From Treponema sp. UBA4377 (GTDB lineage: Bacteria > Spirochaetota > Spirochaetia > Treponematales > Treponemataceae): DNA of 64,000 nucleotides. Under the pieces are notes generated by a model. It did no database searches. It was not told the origin of the DNA and saw nothing but the letters and a program-made list of their open reading frames with translations. The stretch covers positions 25,663-89,662 of the forward strand of contig DGRX01000008.1 in the NCBI GenBank assembly GCA_002391235.1, given 5' to 3'. This document shows, in pieces, positions 14,659 through 23,457 of the stretch (its first letter is position 1; the number at the start of each line of letters is the position of its first letter). Both the position numbers and the translations under genes were made by a program.

Positions 14659-15831
14659 CTACTTTATCGCTTTTTTAAGCGCGTCCTTTTTGTCGGTCTT
14701 TTCCCAACTGAATTCCTTGCGGCCAAAGTGTCCGTAAGAAGCTGTCGGAGAATAAACCGGCTTTTTAAGGTCAAGCGTCTTTATGATTCCCGCCGGGCTG
14801 CAGTCAAAGACCTTTGATACGGCCTTTGAAATTTCCGAGTCGGGAACTTTTCCAGTTCCAAAAGTGTCAACCATAATCGAAACCGGGAAGGGGACGCCTA
14901 TCGCGTAGGCAAGCTCCACCTCGGCGCGGTCGGCAAGACCGGCGGCCACGATGTTCTTTGCGATGTAGCGCGCCATGTAGGCGGCCGAGCGGTCAACCTT
15001 TGACGGGTCCTTTCCGCTAAAGGCGCCGCCGCCGTGACGGCCCATTCCGCCGTAAGTGTCAACGATAATCTTTCGGCCAGTCAAGCCGGAATCTCCGTGC
15101 GGTCCTCCGACGACAAACTTTCCTGTGGGGTTGATGAAGTACTTGGTCTTTTTGTCCAAAAGGCCGGTTGGCTCCAAAACGGGTTTGATGATTTGTTCGA
15201 TCAAGTCGTCCTTGATTGTCTTGTATTTTACGTCTGGGTTGTGCTGGTGCGAAAGGACAACCGTGTCAATGTGAACGGGCTTGTGGCCTTCGTATTCCAA
15301 CGTGACCTGGGCTTTGGCGTCCGGGCGCATCCATTCGATTTTCTTTGAATGGCGGGCCTTTGAGGCGGCGCGCAAAAGCTTGTGGGCGTACATAACGGGC
15401 GCGGGCATAAGCTCCGGCGTTTCGTTGCAAGCAAAGCCGAACATCATTCCTTGGTCTCCGGCTCCTTGCTGGCCCTTGTATTCAGCGAGTCCTGTTCCTA
15501 CGACGCCTTGGTTGATGTCCGGCGACTGCGTGTGAACGGTGTTCAAAACCGCCATCGAGTCGGCGTCAAGGCCGTAGTCGGCGTTTGTGTAGCCGATTTT
15601 GCGCGCAACGTCGCGCGCGATTGTTTGGATGTCCAGCTCCTTGAATTTGGTGGAAATTTCTCCTCCAACAAGAACCATTCCAGTCGTCGTAAAGCACTCG
15701 CAGGCAACGTGACTGTTAGGATCTTTTGCTAGACAAGCGTCCAACACTGCGTCTGAAATCTGGTCGCACACCTTGTCCGGGTGTCCTTCGCTTACAGATT
15801 CAGAGGTGAACAAATAACGTTCTTTAGTCAT
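14659..15831 (-). CDS. metK: S-adenosylmethionine synthetase
   Basis: A 390-residue enzyme making SAM from methionine and ATP. MTKERYLFTSESVSEGHPDK gives the N-terminal methionine/ATP site, GAGDQGMMFGFACNETPE is the signature hexapeptide region, and GGGAFSGKDPSKVDRSAAY is the conserved P-loop-like motif near residue 275. Start at 15831 behind AGGAGCGG; the longer open frame upstream has no homology. Length is normal. I see no SAM riboswitch in the 150-nt leader/promoter region shared with the divergent CBM48 gene. Confidence 0.97.
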   Translation of the reverse strand: MTKERYLFTSESVSEGHPDKVCDQISDAVLDACLAKDPNSHVACECFTTTGMVLVGGEISTKFKELDIQTIARDVARKIGYTNADYGLDADSMAVLNTVHTQSPDINQGVVGTGLAEYKGQQGAGDQGMMFGFACNETPELMPAPVMYAHKLLRAASKARHSKKIEWMRPDAKAQVTLEYEGHKPVHIDTVVLSHQHNPDVKYKTIKDDLIEQIIKPVLEPTGLLDKKTKYFINPTGKFVVGGPHGDSGLTGRKIIVDTYGGMGRHGGGAFSGKDPSKVDRSAAYMARYIAKNIVAAGLADRAEVELAYAIGVPFPVSIMVDTFGTGKVPDSEISKAVSKVFDCSPAGIIKTLDLKKPVYSPTASYGHFGRKEFSWEKTDKKDALKKAIK

Positions 15832-15921
15832 TGTTCCGCTCCTAAAGATAAAGATTTTGTAGGCGGGCATGTGGCGAGCGCGTCCGCCTTTTTTGCAAGC
15901 GTTCAAATTCCCAAAAAAGAC

Positions 15922-15950
15922 TTGAACAACTTTGAAAAATATATTATAGT
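15922..15950 (+). promoter_or_regulatory. Promoter of the CBM48 gene
   Basis: TTGAAC (15922-15927), 17-nt spacer, TATAGT (15945-15950). Predicted leader is about 24 nt and contains the AAGGGGA ribosome binding site. Confidence 0.6.
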
Positions 15951-15980
15951 ATTGTATCTTTTATTTCAAGGGGATAGCTT

Positions 15981-16298
15981 ATGCCTTTAAAAAAGACTTT
16001 TTCAAAAGATAAAAAAAAGTGTACTGTGACCTTTACTGTGACTCCAGAGGCAGCTCAAGGCGCTGAGACAATCAACCTTGCCGGCGATTTCAACAGCTGG
16101 AGCAGCAAGGAAAATCCCCTAAAAAAAGGCAAGGACGGAACTTTTTCCGTTAAGTTGACACTCGACGCCGGCCGCGAATACCAGTTCCGCTACTTAATCG
16201 ACGGCAAAAAGTGGGAAAACGACTGGAAGGCCGACAAGTACGTCGCCGCGCCTTACTCAAATGCCGACAACTCGGTTGTGTCGACCATAATTGAATAG
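15981..16298 (+). CDS. Free-standing CBM48/isoamylase-N (AMPK-type glycogen-binding) domain protein
   Basis: A 105-residue single-domain protein. INLAGDFNSWSSKENPLKKG, FSVKLTLDAGREYQFRYLID and KWENDWKADKYVAAPYSNAD are the strand and Trp signatures of carbohydrate-binding modules of the CBM48/AMPK-beta type. No catalytic domain and no signal peptide are present, so it probably binds glycogen or an alpha-glucan enzyme in the cytoplasm. RBS AAGGGGA is 8 nt upstream. Such orphan CBM48 proteins occur in several spirochaetes and other bacteria; their role is not established. Confidence 0.85.
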   Translation: MPLKKTFSKDKKKCTVTFTVTPEAAQGAETINLAGDFNSWSSKENPLKKGKDGTFSVKLTLDAGREYQFRYLIDGKKWENDWKADKYVAAPYSNADNSVVSTIIE

Positions 16299-16302
16299 TT
16301 GA

Positions 16303-16385
16303 CCATAAAACGGCGCCGTTTTGCTAGTGGTAATATTTACGTGTCCGCTCGCGCGGACTACTGGCAATACGTCGCCGCGCCTCAA
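16303..16385. repeat. Intergenic palindromic element
   Basis: Perfect 16-bp palindrome AAAACGGCGCCGTTTT (16307-16322) followed by the hairpin GTCCGC-TCGC-GCGGAC (16343-16358). The words CGTTTTGCTAGTGG and GTCCGC..GCGGAC recur in the elements near 950, 10447 and 53100. Confidence 0.5.
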
Positions 16386-16421
16386 TAAAAAAACCGCTCC
16401 TTTCGGGGCGGTTTTTGTTTT
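16386..16421. terminator. Bidirectional terminator between the CBM48 gene and pheS
   Basis: ACCGCTCC-TTTC-GGGGCGGT with seven A before and five T after, so it can act on both convergent genes. Confidence 0.85.
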
Positions 16422-16427
16422 TGCGAA

Positions 16428-17984
16428 TTAGAACTTTGCCTTGCGCAAGCGGACGCGCTCGATGTCCTCGCTGAACAGCTCGCGCAAATCGTTAAGGCCC
16501 AGCGCCATGAGCGCCATGCGGTCGATTCCGATTCCCCAGGCCAAGACGGGAACGTCAACGCCCATCGCCTTTGTGACTTCCGGCCTAAAGATGCCCGATC
16601 CGCCAAGCTCAAACCAGCCCAACTTGGGGTGCTTGATGTGGACTTCGATGCTGGGCTCGGTAAAGGGGAAGTAGCCCGGAACGTATTTCACTTCCGTCGC
16701 GCCCGCGATTTCCTTGGCGAACATTTCCAAAAAGCCCAAAAGCGTTCGCAAGTTGACGTCGTTGCCCAAAACAATTCCTTCCGTCTGGTAAAAGTCGCTA
16801 AGGTGGGTCGCGTCAACCTTGTCGTATCTAAAGCAGCGGGCGATTCCAAAGTATTTTCCGGGAATCTTGGCCTTGTGCAGCTGGTGGGCGCTCAAAACCG
16901 TTCCCTGGCTTCGCAAAATCAAGCGGCGGGTGAACTCGTTGTCAAACTGGTAGTTCCAGCCGCGGCTTCCGCTGTTTCCGCCGTTTTCGTGGACGGCCTT
17001 TACGTTAGAAAGATATGGCTCCTCGATTGCCTTTGCGTGCGTCGGGTTTTTGATGCGGTAAACGTCGTGGATGTCGCGAGCGGCGTGGAACTGCGGCATA
17101 AAAAGCGCGTCGCCGTTCCAGAATTCGGTCTCGACAAGCGGGCCGTCAAACTCTTCAAAGCCAAGCGAGCAAAGCTTGTCCTTTACAGATTCCAAGAACT
17201 GGACATAGGGATTTGTGCGGCCCGGTATCATTCTTGCCGGCGGAACGCCGATGTTGTAGCCGCGGAAAGAGCCTTTTTTCCATTCGCCCGAGGCCAGCAT
17301 GGCCGGAGTGATTTCTCCGATTTCGTTTCCTGTGATGCCGGCGCTTTTAAGGGCTTCGGCGACTTTTGAGGCGGCTTCCTTTAGTTTGTAAAGGACTGTT
17401 TCGCGCTCGATTGTGCGGAAGGGAGTTTCCGACACGCCGCGCTTTTTGGTCAAGCCGCCCATTACTTCCAACTCTTCCTTGGAAAGGTTGGCCGCGTCAA
17501 GCGTTGAGTTTTCAGCGGCGGCCGCCTTTTGGACCAAGGCCTTTGCCACCGTGATTCTTTGCGGCAAGGGCTTTCCTGTGGCCTCGGCTTTTTTTTCGGC
17601 GTTCATCTGCAAGACGCCTTCCTTGCTCAAAGGGCCAAAGGCTGAACCGACGTCTTTTCCTTCTATGTTCAAGGCCGCCGCGATTTCGGGCATGGACTTG
17701 GCTCCCTCTTTTTGAAGGAGGCTTACGATTTTTTCTTCTACAAAGCCCTCGGCTTGAACCTTGCGGCCAAAGTCGGTCAATTCAAAATAGGTGTGGGGCG
17801 TTCTGGCCACTTCGGCCAAGAGCTCTTTTCCCATAAGCCAGCTAAAGGCTTGGTTTGCGTGGCCTTCCTTGTAGCCAAGCTCTGACTGGAGTTTTGCCGA
17901 AGTAAGCTCGTCCTTAAGGCCGTAGCGGAGCAAAACTTTTGTTTCCAAAGGGTGGAGGTTTTTGATGATGCTGGAGATGTCCAT
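16428..17984 (-). CDS. pheS: Phenylalanyl-tRNA synthetase alpha subunit, archaeal/eukaryotic type
   Basis: A 518-residue catalytic subunit. The N-terminal 180 residues are winged-helix-like tRNA-binding repeats, as in archaeal and eukaryotic-cytosolic PheRS, not the coiled coil of bacterial PheS. Class II motifs: motif 1 around RTNPYVQFLESVKDKLCSLG, motif 2 ARCFRYDKVDATHLSDFYQ and motif 3 LAWGIGIDRMALM. Spirochaetes are known to carry this archaeal-type enzyme, so the gene supports the taxonomic assignment. pheT is not adjacent. The Shine-Dalgarno match is weak (AAGGA 12 nt upstream). Confidence 0.95.
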   Translation of the reverse strand: MDISSIIKNLHPLETKVLLRYGLKDELTSAKLQSELGYKEGHANQAFSWLMGKELLAEVARTPHTYFELTDFGRKVQAEGFVEEKIVSLLQKEGAKSMPEIAAALNIEGKDVGSAFGPLSKEGVLQMNAEKKAEATGKPLPQRITVAKALVQKAAAAENSTLDAANLSKEELEVMGGLTKKRGVSETPFRTIERETVLYKLKEAASKVAEALKSAGITGNEIGEITPAMLASGEWKKGSFRGYNIGVPPARMIPGRTNPYVQFLESVKDKLCSLGFEEFDGPLVETEFWNGDALFMPQFHAARDIHDVYRIKNPTHAKAIEEPYLSNVKAVHENGGNSGSRGWNYQFDNEFTRRLILRSQGTVLSAHQLHKAKIPGKYFGIARCFRYDKVDATHLSDFYQTEGIVLGNDVNLRTLLGFLEMFAKEIAGATEVKYVPGYFPFTEPSIEVHIKHPKLGWFELGGSGIFRPEVTKAMGVDVPVLAWGIGIDRMALMALGLNDLRELFSEDIERVRLRKAKF

Positions 17985-18008
17985 TTTATTAAATAGTCCT
18001 TGTAAATT

Positions 18009-18048
18009 TAAAGAAACGCCAAGTCGTTTGGACCCGGCGTTTCTTTTT
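18009..18048 (-). terminator. Probable terminator of the exported-protein gene at 18060
   Basis: GAAACGCC (18013-18020) pairs with GGCGTTTC (18036-18043) around a 15-nt loop; T-rich flanks are present on both strands. Confidence 0.6.
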
Positions 18049-18059
18049 AGTTTGTTTTT

Positions 18060-18455
18060 TTAGCGCTGGAATTTGACTTGGCAAGCGTATGTGGCCTGCT
18101 TGAGTCCGCGCGCGTTCTTTTTGTATGAAAGGCGGTCCTGCTTCATGTACTTGTAGCCGTAGTAGTTGTGCTCAAGCTGGAAGTCGTTGAGACAGGCGTG
18201 GATGACTTCGCGGGCTTCCGCTTCCTTGAATGAAACTTCAAGGCAAGAGAAGTAAATGCGAACTTCGTCCAAGGCCGCGATGTATTCGATGCGAACTTGG
18301 GCCGTCTTGTTTGTTGTGTGAATGTCCTCGGGAACGATAACCTGAACGCTTGTATCCAACGGCTCGCCATTGTCGTCAATTTCAGCGGATTTATCTTTGG
18401 CATAGGCCATAGAAAGAGCCATCATAATCGCGATGATTCCAAGAAATTTTTTCAT
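18060..18455 (-). CDS. Small exported protein of unknown function
   Basis: A 131-residue protein with signal peptide MKKFLGIIAIMMALSMAYA. The mature protein has two Cys (SCLEVSF and HACLNDF) plus a third in TYACQVKF and may be disulfide-bonded in the periplasm. The strand-rich middle (VRIEYIAALDEVRIYFSCLEV) and C-terminal half give no recognised family. RBS AGGAGG. It stands alone between pheS and the operon that ends at 18473. Confidence 0.72.
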   Translation of the reverse strand: MKKFLGIIAIMMALSMAYAKDKSAEIDDNGEPLDTSVQVIVPEDIHTTNKTAQVRIEYIAALDEVRIYFSCLEVSFKEAEAREVIHACLNDFQLEHNYYGYKYMKQDRLSYKKNARGLKQATYACQVKFQR

Positions 18456-18472
18456 AATTAGCCTCCTGTAAG

Positions 18473-19183
18473 CTAAAAATTCTGGTACTCTTTTATTATA
18501 CCAGTTTCCAGAAAAAAATCAAGTTGTAATTGATATTCTCCGGAATTTATTAAAATCGCCGGAATTTTGTTTATCAACACCCTTCCGGTAATCTGCTTGG
18601 GTTTGTTTTTTAGGATTTTTCTATAGTAATTCCTGACCGCGTCTTTTAGGGCGTTTTGGGCCGCCTCTTGGATTCCTTCAAAGCCCTTTGAGACCTTTCC
18701 GCCGCCGATGCCCATAATCCGCGGGTTCTTTACGTCCGCCCACTGATTCCAGCTTTGAACCATTCCCTCGTCGCGCTCAAAGTTTGCCCAGCAATGCACT
18801 TTGCTTTGGTCAAACCAAGGCTGCTCGTAAAAAATTTTTTTGCTTTCGGCTTCAAAGGAGCGGATTTCCTTGGCCTCAAAGTATTCGGGAACGCCGCGCA
18901 GCCTGTCGCTGGGCGTGTAGTCAAATTCCCAGCCGTAGACCATTCCGTTCAGCAAAAAGGGCGTTATCGCTTTCATTTGGCGGATCGCGTAGTCAAAAAC
19001 GCCCGCGTCGTAGTCGGGCTTTTCAAGGCCGGGATAGGCGTCCAGCTGGGCCCAAAGGGGCAGGCGGATTTTTCGTTGGAACGAAAGTTCTTGCGCGGCG
19101 GCGTTTGGCGGCGGCAAGACGGACGCAAGCGCGATTGCCGCGATGGCGAGGATTTTTGTTTTTACCGTAACGCGTCTTTCCAT
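18473..19183 (-). CDS. Exported protein of unknown function, last gene of a four-gene operon
   Basis: A 236-residue protein. The start at 19183 (MERRVTVKTKILAIAAIALA) overlaps the 3' end of the rhomboid gene by 22 nt and gives a signal peptide ending near PPPNAAAQ. The mature part has many aromatic residues (PLWAQLDAYPG, YGWEFDYTPSDRLRGVPEYF, WNQWADV) and a C-terminal alpha/beta segment. No family recognised. Translational coupling with the rhomboid gene suggests a joint envelope role, which is inference. Confidence 0.7.
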   Translation of the reverse strand: MERRVTVKTKILAIAAIALASVLPPPNAAAQELSFQRKIRLPLWAQLDAYPGLEKPDYDAGVFDYAIRQMKAITPFLLNGMVYGWEFDYTPSDRLRGVPEYFEAKEIRSFEAESKKIFYEQPWFDQSKVHCWANFERDEGMVQSWNQWADVKNPRIMGIGGGKVSKGFEGIQEAAQNALKDAVRNYYRKILKNKPKQITGRVLINKIPAILINSGEYQLQLDFFLETGIIKEYQNF

Positions 19184-19803
19184 ACCTTTAACGGGTTCAC
19201 TCCGTACCTGGCCAGGCAATAAATCCAAGCCGCCGCGAATCCGCTCAAATGAGTCATGTGCGCGACGCCTTGGTTCATTCCAAAGACCTGCTCAAAAACC
19301 GCGATTCCCGCGTAAATCGCAACCAAAATTGGAGCCGGCGCGGGAACTATTCCCATTATAAACACTGTGGAGCGGGGAAAGATTACAGCGAAAAGCAACA
19401 AAACCGCGTAAACCGCTCCGCTGGCTCCGACCAAAAGGACGCCGTAAAAGCCGGCCGCAAGGTAAATCGCAAGGCTTGCCGCTCCGCAAAGGATTCCGCA
19501 CAAAAGGTAGAACAAAAGAAATTCCTTGCTGCCCAGCTGCCGCTCTATGTAAAGGCCAAAGAACAAAAGGCCTATCATGTTTCCCAGCAAGTGCGACCAA
19601 GAGCCGTGCATGAACATGTAGGTCAAAAGCTGCCAATAATAATGCGCCCGCGTGAACAAGACCGGCTGCAAGCCAAAAAGGTATTGGAAATTGGCGTTGC
19701 GGCCGCTTCCTGTAAGGATAAAGGCGGCGACATTGACGGCGACGATTATTAGCGTGGCGTAGTTGAACGAATACGAGAATTTTTTATGAAGTATGTTTTG
19801 CAT
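19162..19803 (-). CDS. Rhomboid-family intramembrane serine protease
   Basis: A 213-residue polytopic membrane protein. The family signature FMHGSWSHLLGNM lies near residues 64-76, the catalytic serine is in LVGASGAVYA (GxSG, about residue 127), and the catalytic histidine lies in HMTHLSGFAAAW (about 186). Six hydrophobic helices fit the basic bacterial rhomboid core. It cleaves membrane-anchored substrates within the bilayer; the substrate is unknown. It follows the GGDEF gene by 2 nt and is co-transcribed with it. Confidence 0.92.
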   Translation of the reverse strand: MQNILHKKFSYSFNYATLIIVAVNVAAFILTGSGRNANFQYLFGLQPVLFTRAHYYWQLLTYMFMHGSWSHLLGNMIGLLFFGLYIERQLGSKEFLLFYLLCGILCGAASLAIYLAAGFYGVLLVGASGAVYAVLLLFAVIFPRSTVFIMGIVPAPAPILVAIYAGIAVFEQVFGMNQGVAHMTHLSGFAAAWIYCLARYGVNPLKVWKDALR

Positions 19804-19805
19804 GC

Positions 19806-20930
19806 TTAGTTTTCTGTTTTGACGGCAGACCCGATGATTTCTTTGCTGGCAAAAGTTATTCGGTTGCGGCCTGACGTTTTTGAAACGTAAAGGGCCTTGT
19901 CGGCTTGCTCAACAAATTCCTTGGCGTTGGCGACCCGGTTCTCCTCCAAGTCAAACACGCTTACTCCGCCCGAAATCGTAACGTGGACTTTCGTTCCTTC
20001 GTATTCAAAGTTCGTGTTTTCGATGTTGCTTCTTATGCGCTCGGCCACTTGCAAGGCGTCGTCTTTTAACGTGTTGGGAAGCATTACGGTAAATTCCTCT
20101 CCGCCGTAACGGCTGGCCATGTCTTGGGCGCGGATTGAGCTTTTTATGATTTTGGCCACCGTTGTAAGAACGTAGTCTCCGCAAGCGTGGCCGTAGGTGT
20201 CGTTGAATATCTTAAAGTGGTCGATGTCGAACATTATGACGCCCATCGGCAGTCCCTGCGCGTTGGCCAGATCCAGCTTGTCGGTCAGCTGGTTGAAGAA
20301 GTAGTACTTTAGCTTTAGGCGGGTCATCATGTCGGTTGAAGAGCGCTCCAAAAGCGCCGCGTTGTTGATCGCCATGCTGGCCAAAGACGCTATGTTCAAT
20401 ATTTGCTTTATGTCGTAGTCGTTGAAAGAAGTTCCGTCGCCCAAGTCCATTCGCTCGCCCAAAAGCAAAATGCCGTTCATGCGGTTCTTTTGAAAAAGGG
20501 GAACGATGAGGGACGGCTGCAATGAATAAATTTGGTCAAGCTTTTCATTTGGCAGCGCGCTCTGGATGTCGCGGACAAAGAAAACCCTTTCCTTTTCGTT
20601 AAGGACTTCCACAACAGGGTCGTTCATCGGAATCGTATAGTCGATCGCGCTGTTCAAGTCCATTCCGGTGTAGTTGTTGCTAAGGCTGTAGGCTTCGGCC
20701 TCAAAGTCGTCAAGGACAAAAATGCCGGCGCCTAACACGCGCATCTGGCACATGCAAGTGTAAAGAATTGATTCAATCAGCGTGGAGTAGTCCAAGGTGG
20801 AACACAAAGAACGGGCGATCTCCAGCAATTGCTGGACATCGTAAAGGCGTTTTTCGTAGCGCTCTGTGAGTTGGTCAATTGTCTCGTTCTTGCCGGCTTC
20901 CAATTCAAAGCCGTGTTCATTGTTCTTCAT
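19806..20930 (-). CDS. GAF-GGDEF diguanylate cyclase
   Basis: A 374-residue cytoplasmic protein that makes c-di-GMP. An N-terminal coiled segment (NETIDQLTERYEKRLYDVQQ) leads into a GAF sensor domain (about 30-195), followed by a GGDEF domain: FDIDHFKIFNDTYGHACGD, the active site RYGGEEFTVMLPN and, five residues upstream of it, RAQD, a canonical RxxD product-inhibition (I) site. The intact active and inhibitory sites indicate a working enzyme with feedback control. It sits 3 nt after the DUF5312-like gene in an operon that also contains the rhomboid. Confidence 0.95.
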   Translation of the reverse strand: MKNNEHGFELEAGKNETIDQLTERYEKRLYDVQQLLEIARSLCSTLDYSTLIESILYTCMCQMRVLGAGIFVLDDFEAEAYSLSNNYTGMDLNSAIDYTIPMNDPVVEVLNEKERVFFVRDIQSALPNEKLDQIYSLQPSLIVPLFQKNRMNGILLLGERMDLGDGTSFNDYDIKQILNIASLASMAINNAALLERSSTDMMTRLKLKYYFFNQLTDKLDLANAQGLPMGVIMFDIDHFKIFNDTYGHACGDYVLTTVAKIIKSSIRAQDMASRYGGEEFTVMLPNTLKDDALQVAERIRSNIENTNFEYEGTKVHVTISGGVSVFDLEENRVANAKEFVEQADKALYVSKTSGRNRITFASKEIIGSAVKTEN

Positions 20931-20933
20931 TCG

Positions 20934-22526
20934 CTATATTTCTTTGGCCTTCTTTATTATAACATAATTTCTTATAATATCAAAGAAATTTTTCCACAAG
21001 GGATATTGCAATTCCAGCAAGGAAGTGCTTTCCCTGTTCCTGGAAGAAAACATAATTCCCTTTAAATTGGATACAAGTTCGCTCTTTGAGCGCTTTGTGT
21101 CCGTGATGCAGTCGCCCAAGTTGTCGTGCAGCAGCAAAAGCAGGGACGACACTTTTTGGATTATCTCCTTTGCCTCGTTATTAATTGTATCGACTAAATT
21201 CGTCAGTTTTTTAGAGAAATCGGCGTTCTTGTGGCTGTCGGCTATCAGGCTGTTTATCGAGCTCAAGCTGTACTTTTTGCCGGAGCCAAAGGAGTCCTCA
21301 AATTGCGCGATTAAATTCATGCTGTCGTTGACGGCGAAAACCGTTTGCGAAAAAGAGGTTTTTATCGCCGGATTTGTGAACAAGCCTTCAACGACGATGT
21401 CGTTGACGACGTTGCGGATCGGCTCGGAGTAGTATCTTTTTAGGAAGGTTTTAAGGACCCTAAGCGGCATTACCCACATAAAGTTTGTCGCGGCGTTCTT
21501 TCCGATAATGTCCATCGTGTCGCTGTTGTAGCCGGCCAAGGGCTCGATTTTTGAGTCCGGAAAAAGAACGTCGATTTCCTGCTTTACGTAATTGTCCTTC
21601 ATCTCGTTCAGAATTCTCTGCTCGTCGGCGACAAACTGCTTTTGGATTTCTTCGGCGAAGTTTTTGCGGACGTTTTCCTTGTAGCTGGCCTTTTGCGGAG
21701 TGAAGTTTGGGTCGCCCTTGGCCAGGCAGATAAAGCCCTTTAATGTGGCCGCGTTGAGCGTTCTGGTCAAAAGCGCGTGGATTCTGCGCAGGTTTTGCAA
21801 GAGCTCCTTTTTTGTCCTTGTGTCGTTTGGCGTTCCGTTTAAAAGCTCGTTTAGCGCCAAGATGGCGTTCCCCACCGGCATTGTGATCGAGTAGTCGGCG
21901 GTCAAATAATAAAGGTCAAGGAAAGTGTTTTCCAAAGCTGCCGGCGGAATCGGGCTGTAGTCAGGAACGTAGTCCGCGTCTCCGTGCTTTGTGGCGAACT
22001 CGTCGTCAAAAAGCTGAAGAGGCGACACAAAGTTAAAGTGGCACAAGTCGGCCAACTGGTGCAGGGAGGTTATAACCTCGTCCATTTTGGAAAACTGCGG
22101 CCCGTTCAAGTCGTTTACGATTTTTTCCAAGCTTTTCCTTTGGTCGTCAAAGGCGCCGCGCTGGCCGTTCCCGCCCATTTTTAGCGCCTGCTTTTTCAGC
22201 TCCTCGTAGGAAAGCGAGTCCAAAATGCGCTTGTCTTCTTCGGTGTAGCCGGTGACAATCAGCTCCTCCTCAAAGCGGTGGTTGCGCCTGATGTCGGGGC
22301 TTGCGATTGTGTTGTCCAAGATGTTGGCTATGGGCTGGATGTTCTCGTAAAGGATTTTCAGCGCTTCGGCAAAGTTCGGCTGGACCAAGTCATTCTTAAA
22401 CAAAGCGGCTGGATGAAGGCGAAGTTCGCTTTCTATTTTGCGGAGCTTGATTTTTTTTTGCACTTCCGGCGTGTTTGAACGGAACAAAAGGTCCAAAAAG
22501 TCCGTCAATGCTTGCATGAATGACAT
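20934..22526 (-). CDS. Large conserved spirochaetal protein (resembles DUF5312)
   Basis: A 530-residue, mostly helical, soluble protein with no signal peptide and no recognised catalytic motif. Its length, lineage and content (for example SFMQALTDFLDLLFRSNTPE at the N-terminus) recall the spirochaete family DUF5312; that assignment is from memory and not certain. The start at 22526 is set by a strong promoter: TTGCAA, 17 nt, TATAAT, then only 9 nt to the ATG. It leads a four-gene operon with the diguanylate cyclase, rhomboid and an exported protein. Confidence 0.7.
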   Translation of the reverse strand: MSFMQALTDFLDLLFRSNTPEVQKKIKLRKIESELRLHPAALFKNDLVQPNFAEALKILYENIQPIANILDNTIASPDIRRNHRFEEELIVTGYTEEDKRILDSLSYEELKKQALKMGGNGQRGAFDDQRKSLEKIVNDLNGPQFSKMDEVITSLHQLADLCHFNFVSPLQLFDDEFATKHGDADYVPDYSPIPPAALENTFLDLYYLTADYSITMPVGNAILALNELLNGTPNDTRTKKELLQNLRRIHALLTRTLNAATLKGFICLAKGDPNFTPQKASYKENVRKNFAEEIQKQFVADEQRILNEMKDNYVKQEIDVLFPDSKIEPLAGYNSDTMDIIGKNAATNFMWVMPLRVLKTFLKRYYSEPIRNVVNDIVVEGLFTNPAIKTSFSQTVFAVNDSMNLIAQFEDSFGSGKKYSLSSINSLIADSHKNADFSKKLTNLVDTINNEAKEIIQKVSSLLLLLHDNLGDCITDTKRSKSELVSNLKGIMFSSRNRESTSLLELQYPLWKNFFDIIRNYVIIKKAKEI

Positions 22527-22535
22527 ATCGTTTCT

Positions 22536-22603
22536 ATTATAATACAGTATTCTGATTTTTGCAATAAGAAAAATTTGACAAAATCCACAAATGGCGCTAT
22601 TAT
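22536..22603. promoter_or_regulatory. Divergent promoters, DUF5312-like operon / tatD operon
   Basis: Minus: TTGCAA (22559-22564), 17 nt, TATAAT (22536-22541), 9 nt to the ATG. Plus: TTGACA (22575-22580), 17 nt, TATTAT (22598-22603, preceded by GCGC), giving a leader of about 65 nt before tatD. Both have near-consensus spacing. Confidence 0.85.
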
Positions 22604-22674
22604 TTATAGATATAAAATGTAGGTTTCGCCGCAAGGGCGCGATTTACTCACCACAGCTTTTTAGGACATAAGCC

Positions 22675-23457
22675 ATGCAGTTTTTTGATACTCATGCTCA
22701 CATCGGGCTGATATACGATGACCCTATTGAACAATTACGCGTTATACAGCAAGCCAAAATGGCCGGCGTTAACCGAATTGTCAGCATAAACAACTCTCTC
22801 CACGACTTTGCAAAGGTTTACCCCGCGCTAAAGAACGTGGCCGGCGTTTACCACGCTTGCGGAGTCGCTCCGTCGGAAATAACCAATCCCGGAAAGGACT
22901 GGATTCACACTATAGAAGAAAATCTCAAGCTTCCCAACGTGATCGCCGTCGGAGAGACCGGCCTTGACTACTACAAGCAGTACGGAGACAAGCGCACTCA
23001 AATCGAGGCCTTCATCACGCAGCTGGAACTGGCGCAAAAGCACGACTTGCCCGTAATCATCCACAACCGCGACGCCGGAAAGGACGTTTTTGACATCCTT
23101 AGCCAGCGCATTCCCCAAAAGGGAGCGATTCTCCACTGCTACAGCGAGGACGCGGCCTACGCCAAAAAATGCCTTGACGCCAACCTCAATGTTTGGTTCA
23201 GCTTTGCCGGAAACTTGACATACCGCAACGCGCACAACTTGCACGAGACGGTTTTGAACATTCCTGTGGAGCGAATCTTGATAGAAACCGAAAGCCCCTT
23301 CATGATTCCGGCGGAATTCCGGGAGAAAAAGCGCACGATGCCCAAGATGCTCCCCAGCACGGCCAAGTTTTTGTCCGAAATGCTTGAGATGCCCTTGGAA
23401 GACCTTAGCGTCCAGCTTTGGAAGAACAGTTGCGCCGTCTTTAATTTGCCCGAATGA
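22675..23457 (+). CDS. tatD: TatD-family metal-dependent hydrolase
   Basis: A 260-residue TIM-barrel nuclease/hydrolase. Metal-site motifs: DTHAH at residue 5, GETGLDYYKQY (catalytic Glu), IHNRDA, HCYSED and the final ETESPFM, where the usual Asp of TDSP is replaced by Glu. TatD proteins act as 3'-5' exonucleases in DNA repair or RNA quality control; the Asp-to-Glu change keeps an acidic ligand. It overlaps the downstream dus gene by 4 nt (ATGA), so the two are translationally coupled. Confidence 0.92.
   Translation: MQFFDTHAHIGLIYDDPIEQLRVIQQAKMAGVNRIVSINNSLHDFAKVYPALKNVAGVYHACGVAPSEITNPGKDWIHTIEENLKLPNVIAVGETGLDYYKQYGDKRTQIEAFITQLELAQKHDLPVIIHNRDAGKDVFDILSQRIPQKGAILHCYSEDAAYAKKCLDANLNVWFSFAGNLTYRNAHNLHETVLNIPVERILIETESPFMIPAEFREKKRTMPKMLPSTAKFLSEMLEMPLEDLSVQLWKNSCAVFNLPE

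Noticed and set aside
15832..15980. Possible SAM riboswitch before metK
   Set aside because: Only a small GC-rich hairpin (GGCGG..CCGCC type) is present; none of the conserved SAM-riboswitch core elements can be seen.
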